This document shows positions 56,154-64,000 of a stretch of 64,000 nucleotides of DNA, in pieces. The notes below the pieces were generated by a model, which ran no database searches, was not told where the DNA came from, and saw nothing but the letters and a program-made list of their open reading frames with translations. Within the stretch, counting starts at the first letter, position 1. Each line of letters begins with the position of its first letter. Source of the stretch: Asterias amurensis (Eukaryota > Echinodermata > Asteroidea > Forcipulatida > Asteriidae); contig NC_092665.1 in assembly GCF_032118995.1 (NCBI RefSeq), positions 15,954,012-16,018,011 on the forward strand. The letters are read 5' to 3'. The position numbers were made by a program, and so were the translations under genes.

Positions 56154-56530
56154 TTAAAGGAACATCGGTCCAGTTGGTCTTTGAAAATCGTTTGTAACCG
56201 TTTGTTATAAAATGCATATGGGTAGAAAGATGCTGTAAAAGTAGAATACAATAATCCACACAAACATGCCTCGAAATTGTACGGTTTTCCTTTTACCTCG
56301 TCACTAACACGGTCGGCCATTTATGGGGGTCAAATTGTTGACTCCCAAAAATGACCGACCGTGTTAGTTCGCACAGTAAAAGGAAAACCACGCCATTTCG
56401 GTGCAAATTTGTGTAGATCATTGTATTCTACTTTTAAAACATCTTTCTAACCGTATGCATTTTATAACAAACGGTTATAAACGCTTTTTAAAGACCAACT
56501 GGACCGATCCAAGGCAACGTGTTCCTTTAA
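56154..56530. mobile_element. TTAA-flanked palindromic MITE, family 2
   Basis: 377 bp with TTAA at each end. AGGAACATCGGTCCAGTTGG faces CCAACTGGACCGATCC plus AAGGCAACGTGTTCCT; the left arm has lost the middle of its terminal repeat. The centre is GACTCCCAAAAATGACCGAC and its complement. Sister copy at 16797-17187. Confidence 0.88.
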
Positions 56531-56540
56531 GTTCCGTATC

Positions 56541-56649
56541 CTTAGACGTTAGGACGCAAATTGAACCCATCCTAAGTTAGGACATGGTTATAGGACGAGT
56601 TACTCATTTTAACTCGAGATAGGATTAATCCTAGCGTTTTGTGAAATCA
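56541..56649. repeat. Partial MITE family 3
   Basis: AACCCATCCTAAGTTAGGAC, then GGACGAGTTACTC, AACTCGAGATAGGATTAATC and CTAGCGTTTTGTGAAATC match one arm of the element at 19593-19752, inverted. Confidence 0.6.
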
Positions 56650-56810
56650 GGTGCTGGTTCTTTAATTCACATAATATCTCCTCAAAGAACTTTCATTCTA
56701 AAGAAAAATTTCAATTATTTATGTTGTCAAACCTACTTGGAGAATGTTGGGCTGATCGGTGGACGCCCACTCATAACTAAGCCGCGGCACGGACAGCTTA
56801 AAGATTACTG

Positions 56811-57202
56811 TTAAAGGCAGTGGACACTATTGGTAATTACTCAAAATAATTATTAGCATAAAACCTTACTTTGTAACGAGTAATGGGGAGAGGTTGATGG
56901 TATAAAACATTGTGAGAAACGGCTCCCTCTGAAGTGACGTACGGTAGTTTTCGAGAAAGAAGTTATTTTCCACGAATTTGATTTCGAGACCTCAAGTTTC
57001 GAATGTGAGGTCTCGAAATCAAGCATCTGAAAGCACACAACTTCGTGTGACAAGGGTGTTTTTTTATTTCATTCATATTTCGCAACTTCGACTACCAATT
57101 GAGCTCAAACTTTCACAGGTTTGTTATTTTATGCATATGTTGAGATACACCAAGTGAGAAGACTGGTCTTTGACAATTACTAATAGTGTCCACGGTCGTT
57201 AA
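56811..57202. mobile_element. TTAA-flanked palindromic MITE, family 1, opposite sense
   Basis: 392 bp with TTAA at both ends. AGGCAGTGGACACTATTGGT at the left; the right end TAGTGTCCACGGTCG is diverged. The interior is the reverse complement of the copy at 55439, so the two form a larger inverted arrangement about 1 kb apart. Confidence 0.88.
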
Positions 57203-59601
57203 CGAAACCAATGAGTCTCATAAATATTTCGGTAATCCCCGTTGAGTAATCGCAAAAGTAAATGTACATTCCATTGTCATAAAACACAATCCCGCGATAG
57301 CTTTCGTTTTTATGTCAGGCCTTTATATGTTTTATAGTTGACACTTAAAGTAGAGCCTGTCGTGTACACAATAGTGCCGAACTTACATTTCTATGTTAAC
57401 AAAAATACTGCAATTGAGGTGGGGCATTCACTGCAGGTCACAGACTCTATTTCTTAATACAATGCTGAGCTTTGTGGGTTTTCTTTGGGTTTGGATCAAT
57501 GGCTTTAGTTATGTTTAGGCCTACTACAGATTGTATTTTTTACGATGTCAGAGTTTGAACACATATGCACATACGAATATATACGCAGAGAAAACTCCTA
57601 CATAAAAACATTTTAAATGGTTTTCCCCTTTGTGTTTCCCTCAATTTTATCTTGAATTTCTCTAAGTGTTTGTTTACAAACGGAAACCAAAGTCCTTGAT
57701 GTATTGTCGTTAACCGTTTCCTCGATACGCTGATGTTTCTTGTGAGTTTCCAATTTGGGTAATTTCCCGAAAATTCACCATAACTTCTTTATATATCTTT
57801 TTTTAATATTGAAGTTCACGTATGGTATAGGAAGACTCTGAAGCCATGACCATTCGCACACTTGTTAATTTTTTTGTCTGTGATTTTCATTGGCGACGAA
57901 GCAGTAAGATACATATCGTCACCTAAAACGAAAACACACAACAACAAACCATAGAGCAAGTCCTTGCCTTATATGAACAAACAAACCAACAAACAAAAAA
58001 CAACAACAAAAACAAAACAGCAGTGGTAATTTAAAACCCTACTTTCCCTAAAACAGAGAGAGCAGGCGAAGATGGATAGTGCAAAATAATAATGAAGGAT
58101 TTGTGGTAAAAAGCACTACAAATATTCACCAACATCTTACCTTTATACGTTCCAACTCACAGTAGCTCCATCCATCAAAGGAACGTGAACGTAAGTTGTC
58201 ACCAGTTGTCAAGAACACTCATGTCCACATTCATGGTTTATTTACCATAATTTATTCCTTGGTTTTCCCGTCTTTTCCTAATTATAATAATGCATGTCTC
58301 GTGATACAGTACTGGTTGTGGTGTAGTGTTGGTTTGCAGATCATCCATGTAAGAAAAAGGAAGTCACCTTCATCATCCCGACACACACCAAAAATAAAAA
58401 TGGTCTGTGGGGCGAACTCTCGGCAGTGTTGTTTCAATAAGTGTGGTCTATGTGTCAGACCTGCTGCATTCTGCTAGCGCTAACCCTCGTGGGCTGCCTT
58501 GACCTAATAAGTGAAACCAATGGCACAAATACGATCTCTATTGGTACATGCTTGGCTTATTATGCCTGGAATGTACTACGCACTATTCCACAATGATGAA
58601 GGACAGTCCTATGATCAAACTGTACACTGCCTCCTTTTTGCACACCACAATCAAATCAGACCACCATGACCTCCACGCCCCAAGGTCGGTCTCGGAGTTT
58701 TTGCTTCCGGTCCGGTTCAAGGAAGCTGTTCAAAGCAAGCCTCGTGTTTATTTGAACATTATTTGATATATTGTGATGACAGCTTATGTTCAAATCTCAA
58801 AGTCAATAATCGCAAGTGGTGAATTGTATTATTCGGATCATGCGCAGATGGTTGGTAGGGAAGGGCCTTAGATTGTGACGTCATGAAGGTCAGCGTTCGG
58901 TAGTATAGACGCAATACTATGTAGTTGGAAAACAATTTAAACGAGCAAAATTATTTTCAGAGTACAACGAGTGAGGCATAAAACATAGAAGTAAAACATT
59001 ACACAACTAGGGACTTTGACAAATAATAAAAAGTACACCCAAAGGGCGGTTCAAAAGCTACACAAATAAATCGAACAGCGCCCTCAGTTTACTGGACGTA
59101 TAATGCCCTTTTCGAATCACGGCCTTAGTCTTGAAATTAAGTCGGTAATTGATTAAGCGCGGTGTAGTTACGGGACTGTGACTGTTGCATGAACGGCATA
59201 ATGCCGTCATCAAGTCTAGCTTTGCGGACAGTCTGAAGCCGAATCCCAAGCCGAAGCCGTGGATTTGAAAATGTCCAAGGTCACATCCTCTACCCCTTAG
59301 ACTTGGGTCATCTGTACCCCCAGTCTCCTATCCTGAGGTTCCCTCTTCGTTCCTGTTACATCCATGGTTACATAAAGGATGTGCCTCATTTAAATAAATT
59401 AAGCCAATATAGGTTTCCCCAAGTCACAACCCATAGTACATTACCGTGTTATACTTTTTCAACCTGTAAACAATATTTTGTTGATATAAAATCTTCTAGG
59501 TCAAGTCAAGTCTAGTTTATTAAGACCCAAGGTCAGTTGGAATATTATAATGCATTTATTTGACACCTGAACTTTTGTAAGTGACGAGCTAAGCTTACAA
59601 C

Positions 59602-59829
59602 GGGTGCGTTCGATAAGCTTCCATGGGTCGACCCCGCAGTGCTCACTCGGGTGAGCCCCTGACAAGAGCTAATCGAATGATCACACTCGCCCTCTCGTGG
59701 TGACGGCATGCAACTCAGGTCACCCCAAGTGACCCACTCCACAAGCAGGGCACTGGGGGGCTGACCCGGGTGAGCCCCGTCAAAGCTATTCGAACGTACC
59801 GGGGCAGACTGGGGTCGACCCAGGGAAGA
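59602..59829. repeat. GC-rich composite inverted repeat
   Basis: GCTTCCATGGGTCGACCCC at the left faces GGGGTCGACCCAGGGAAG at the right. GGTGCGTTCGATAAGCTT also faces AAGCTATTCGAACGTACC internally. The core contains CTCACTCGGGTGAGCCCC and a related CTGACCCGGGTGAGCCCCG. It has no coding capacity and looks like a short palindromic transposon, possibly nested. Confidence 0.6.
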
Positions 59830-60048
59830 CGAAATTTATTATTATTTCGTGTATTGAAAATGAAATGATGAATGATGGACTTCAGTAAAGGTTAAAGACG
59901 TCGGCCCCCCATAGGATGCGTGCTGTCTGTATTTCAGGAAGCGTCTAATCGCGAGTCTGAACTTGACAACAACTTGACAGATCAGAGTAAGCTATCAAGC
60001 AGTTGAGTTTGAGAGCCCACCGACTCAAGACCTTTTTTCTCGAGCAGC

Positions 60049-63000
60049 ATGAAGATGACTGGAGAAGGTGGTGAGGCAGGCGATGGACGTGCAACCAGGA
60101 GGAAACCAGGAGACAGTGCCTGTATGATTCTACTCAAGTTCATTGTGATTGTGGGGTTCGTGGTGTTCCTGGTCGCTACAAGTAAGGCATGCCTGGCGGG
60201 CAAATTCTCTTTTTCTGTACATCAAAATAACCACTGTCGTAGTGCTTTTCAGAAGCATTCTTTTATCTAAATTGATTCAAAACGGAAATCCTTAAAAAAT
60301 ACATCAGCAATTCTGATATGTACATGGTTTGTTTTTTGCATGCCTGGAGCATTGTGCTTTTTACAAGCTCACTGACCCTGTCCTAAAGCACAGCGTTCGT
60401 ATATTGTACAATTGCATTCTCGTATATTTCATTTGATTGTACATTGTCAATCCTATCAGGACAGAAGAGGGCACAATGTGCCCTTATTCCATATTATCCT
60501 TTCTAACGCTGCATCAGATCACTACAAAACTTCTGAGTTTTCAACGTTTTTTGGTGATTTCGTTTTCTCCCAAAAGGCCCTGTTCTGATAATGTCAAAGG
60601 CATGCCGTAAACCTTAGTTGCTGAGTTCGAATTCACTAGGGTTTTGATCCAACACAATTAAGTGAAATTATTTTGTTAACTTTGTTGCTGTCATCGCGAA
60701 TGGCAAAATGTCATAGAGCTGCTTAGTATTTTTCATACTTTTTACCAGAAATGAGTAGGACATCAATTATACATGCGGCATGATGGTAGTTTGGCTGGTA
60801 ACCTTAGTATGGTAAGCATAATTTTGTTGTGCTTAGCTATACCTTTTGTGCTTAAACAGCCTTATGAAATTAGTCAGCTCTAATGAAACTTGACATAAGT
60901 CTCTCTATTGTTTTCCAGTCGTCCTGTTATTTGACAGAATTAACACCAAAGGAAGTAGTGGATATGAAGATGTCATATGTTTGTCTGAACAGTGCGTCCA
61001 GTCAGGTAAGTTACTCCACAAACTTGCTTCAAAGTGCTTAAAGTTTAGGACCCAAATGTTGATTGGAGGCCAGTGTGTGTTGTTGATGTTGATGTTCTGC
61101 CAGCATCCTTTATGTGCTCTCTTTAATGTAAAAGAGTGAAAAAGCACTCTTTGAATAGCCGTATGAAGGACAACTCTTTGTCGAGTGGTCTTCCACTCTT
61201 TTAGATTGAATTATGCATCTTTATGAGTGATTTTTCACTCTGTCCTGGAGTGAAATCCCTCTAAAAGAGAGAAATAACCACCACTCTTTTTGAAGAGCCA
61301 TATGAGGGACAGCTCGAAATGTAAAGAGTGGTGTTTTTTTACTCTTTTACATTTAGAGAAACCGACTATGTCAATTGTAGAAACTGTACATCTTAATTAA
61401 TATTGCAAACAGATAACTTCAAATGACCAATAATTTAACAGCATATTAAAAAAAGTCGCCGGAAAAACGAACAACCCCTATATATGGAAAACAATGTTGC
61501 CAGCAGGTGCTGGTAAGTTTTAACGAATATCCAAAATGACGTATTAAAGAAAGGATCGAAGAAAGAAGTGTTCATGGCAGTTCAAGTTGTTATTGCCAAA
61601 AATTTACACGTCTTTAAGTTTCGTTTTGCTTAAAGGTTTAGTTTGGTAAGGATATAACTCATTTAAGTTTGAGAGCTTACTGAATGTGACTTCTTATAGT
61701 AAAAGGTGCAGGCAATAAGTTTGGTTGTTACAACCATGAGGACAATATATTTACCTACTGAAAATGGTGCATCGTTTTTTACCTTTTTTTTCTCCAGGCA
61801 AAACAGATTAAGCCCACATTTTCACAGCTTGTTATTTCACGATTGTTGAAAGCGTGAACACTATTTGTGACTATTTTTGTCCATGAACTTAACCTGTCGT
61901 CACAACTCAGTGATCGAATGAGCGCATTTTCTTAATTTCCTTCATTTAAATGAAGTCGCATGTTTGACGTTATCTTTATCATGTTTCTCACTGTAGGCTA
62001 CTTGGCAGTATTATTAAAAACAGCGTGTGGCTGTTTTGGCGAAAATTGTTTTCGCGCGGCATACAATTCAGTAGTCTTGTTTCAAGGCGCAAGTTCAACT
62101 TTAGTTTGTTCTCGAATATTGGTGCGCAGACAACCCATATCTCATCGTGTCTTATAATTATAAGTAATTGATGTTTTGTCCTTTCAAACTGTCTCAATAT
62201 CAATGGTTTGTTTTTGTCTATATATGGAAATAATGTTGTGTGTGTTGATCCCTTTTTGTGTTTTCAAGCTGCCATGTTACAGACGAATATGGACAAATCA
62301 GCCAAGCCCTGCGATAATTTCTACGACTTTGCCTGCGGTGGCTGGGGCAAGAAGCACGTAGTAACGGGTGATCAAACCAGCTTTGGTCAGTTCGCCAAAC
62401 TTCAAGAGGCAACGAGCATGAAACTCAAAGGTGGGTATACAGGATACTAGACCTTGACTGACATTTTGGCTGGTTTCGCTTTACAATAGTTTTTTGCTGT
62501 TTGCTCAACAAGAGTGTTCCATGCCCGATATGTGGCACTCCCCAAACCAAATGCTCGAATGCTTTAACACACTCCTTTCATCTTGGCAGAAGTACCCACC
62601 CCTTCTGAAATCTTCTAAAACATTCCTGAGATTCCCAGATCACAATGAAGACGCAACGGGGGGGGGGGGGGGGGTGGGGGGACAACATGCTACACATGAT
62701 CGAACACATATAGACACCGTATTCATTCTGAAACATTCACAGGTGACTTTGATTGTATCTTTCTTGATAATGAGAGAAACAATCAATGATTCTGTCTCTA
62801 AGCATCTTCAGGTATTGTATCAAGTGCCAAGTTGTCAAGTGCTGTCTTCTAGTTGACCATGTGGTATGCGCCTTCACGAACTCGGCAAACTCTCACAAGG
62901 GGATATATTATACGCCAAAATGGCAACAACCGTTCTCTCTCAAACAAACATTGGTTCAACGTGTATGGTTGGTTATGAATATTGCACAAATCCATTATGA

Positions 63001-63695
63001 TTTAGTATAGTAGACGGGATTACTTGCTTGTCTATGCTTGTAAAATGTTCCCATGTGACAAGCCAGCTAACATTAACAATATTTTTGTTTTTACTAGGAC
63101 TGTTTGAAAGAGATCCGAAACCAAACGAGCCCGCATCTTTCAAGAAAGTCAGGGATTTCTACCATGGGTGTATGGACACAGGTATCGTTTCAGTTATTTT
63201 TAACTTTTATTTCTAAAAATTCGGTTTTTCTTTATTACCCCATAACAGCATCATAAGCGCCAATAACCCAATGGATAGTAAACGAGAACAAAGGTTAAAA
63301 TTTTAAAACATGGCAACCAGATTTACGGGTGATGTAGCACCCCACGTGCCCTCTCTTCCGCCCTCGCTACCACTCTCACCCCTTTAAACAATCTGTCCCA
63401 AGATGGAAGAGAAACATTTACTAACCATGATCTGTCTTGTTTCTCTTGAAGTAATATTGACCACTGATTTCCTTTAGAAACAATCGATAACCTGGGCAAG
63501 GCACCAATGATAGAGATGTTAACCAGTCTCGGTGGCTGGCCAGTCCTCGAAACAAACCCTGGTGGTAACTGGAACCAAAGTTCCTTCAGCTTCGAGCGAC
63601 TGTTGGCGACTCTAATTGGGCAGTACGACACTTATCCCATCATATCTGTTTTTGTTGAAACGGATGACAAGAATTCTAGTGAATATGTTTTGCAG
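60049..63695 (+). CDS. M13-family (neprilysin/ECE-like) metallopeptidase, N-terminal part
   Basis: Type II membrane zinc endopeptidase cut by the window edge. Five coding exons are visible: 60049-60181, 60919-61005, 62269-62430, 63098-63181 and 63478-63695, all with GT-AG junctions and consistent phase, giving 228 residues. A short cytoplasmic segment (1-23, basic) and a signal anchor (about 24-49) precede the family hallmark: CLSEQCVQSAAMLQ, NMDKSAKPCDNFYDFACGGW and FGQFAKLQ. Next come VRDFYHGCMDTETIDNLG, GGWPVLETN, FSFERLLATL and ISVFVETDDKNSSEYVLQ, all in the order found in neprilysin. The HExxH zinc site and the rest lie beyond 64000. It could be an orthologue of MME, MMEL1 or ECE; the visible part cannot decide. 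An element at 61126 and a poly(dG) repeat at 62590 lie in its introns. Confidence 0.94.
60711..60878. mobile_element. AGCTGCTTA palindromic element in peptidase intron
   Basis: CATAGAGCTGCTTAGTA at the left faces CTTAAACAGCCTTATGAAAT at the right. Inside, GGCTGGTAACCTTAGTATGG and TAAGCATAATTTTGTTGTGC match the copy at 20453-20648. Confidence 0.6.
61126..61354. mobile_element. Palindromic element with AATGTAAAAGAGTG ends
   Basis: The left end AATGTAAAAGAGTGAAAAAG faces TTTTTTTACTCTTTTACATT. The inner halves repeat GAATAGCCGTATGAAGGACA and GAAGAGCCATATGAGGGACA in the same sense, plus several AGAGTG/CACTCT pairs. About 229 bp, non-coding, in a peptidase intron. Confidence 0.7.
62590..62681 (+). 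repeat. Dispersed repeat ending in 17-G tract
   Basis: ATTCCTGAGATTCCCAGATC, then ACAATGAAGACGCAAC, then 17 consecutive G (62658-62674). It is the best match to the block at 5930-6010. In a peptidase intron. Confidence 0.65.
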
Positions 63696-64000
63696 GTAAT
63701 TTATTAAATGTCTGTATTAAAATACATCAAATTAAATAGTCTAAACATCTAGTTATAAATTAAATAAACTTGAATATAAGTTAAAGTTACCATGACTGGT
63801 GTTTGATACCCTTTTTTTCGGGAGAGGGGTTCATGGGGGAGTTAATTGTGTGACCGTTTTCGTATTTGTAAAAGTACTCTGTTTTTTTCGTTGAACTTGC
63901 CACGGACGTCTGTTTCACCATCACGTTCTACTACAGTAATGTGAACTTGACATTTTTCAGGAAGTTGTTATGGTAATCAGTTGCACCATCAGTTACGAGG

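Larger units (their letters stand above)
53832..60048. other. Gene-poor region packed with palindromic elements
   Basis: No coding gene is supported. Elements at 55270, 55439, 55994, 56154, 56541, 56811 and 59602 are listed. A G12 tract is at 54595-54606, and an A-rich CAAACAAA tract at about 57970-58020. The stretches 53900-55250 and 57210-59600 show nothing else. The peptidase promoter probably lies between 59830 and 60048, and a possible acceptor TATTTCAG at about 59930 hints at a leader exon. Confidence 0.55.

Noticed and set aside
63960-64000. Sixth exon of the M13 peptidase after TTTTTCAG
   Set aside because: The acceptor looks fair, but the following translation does not resemble the expected neprilysin sequence; left uncalled.

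Overview
The window looks like a sea star (asteroid echinoderm) or other echinoderm nuclear genome. It is AT-rich and intron-bearing, and it carries many short palindromic transposons, several tRNA-derived SINEs and long poly(dG) tracts. The host genes include deuterostome BCAS2, sigma-1 receptor, a Kelch-like protein and a neprilysin-family peptidase. The species is inferred, not proven.

Layout: 1-9.5 kb has no supported gene but holds a 191-bp tandem array studded with YY1-type AAGATGGCGGC motifs. From 9.6 to 31 kb, three intronless reading frames lie on the minus strand (9557-11272, 21602-23449, 29253-31034), about 8-10 kb apart. Each encodes a type I receptor with a signal peptide, two or three immunoglobulin domains, a Thr/Ser/Pro stalk, one membrane span and a long tyrosine-rich tail. 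The second Ig domain has the same four-cysteine pattern in all three, so they are paralogues, but the tails differ: several ITIM-like motifs plus repeated proline modules; an ITAM-like array; a repeated NIYxEA module. At 37.3-41.1 kb there is a minus-strand intronless BTB-BACK-Kelch gene with spliced non-coding leaders. It appears to share a bidirectional promoter with BCAS2 (seven coding exons, 41428-44219, +). SIGMAR1 (four coding exons, minus) converges on BCAS2. At 50.9-53.8 kb, two small intronless receptors (signal peptide, one fibronectin III-like domain, membrane span, short tail) face each other tail to tail. From 54 to 60 kb the sequence is gene-poor and dense in palindromic elements. 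From 60.05 kb to the right edge run the first five coding exons of an M13 metallopeptidase, whose catalytic part lies outside the window.

How the genes fit together: the three Ig receptors and two FN3 receptors look like a lineage-specific set of cell-surface recognition proteins, with candidate inhibitory and activating tails among close paralogues. This recalls paired immune receptors of vertebrates and is the most interesting content here. BCAS2 (splicing), SIGMAR1 (ER chaperone), the Kelch protein and the peptidase are conserved genes with no evident functional link to the receptor cluster. No virus copy or LTR element was recognised.
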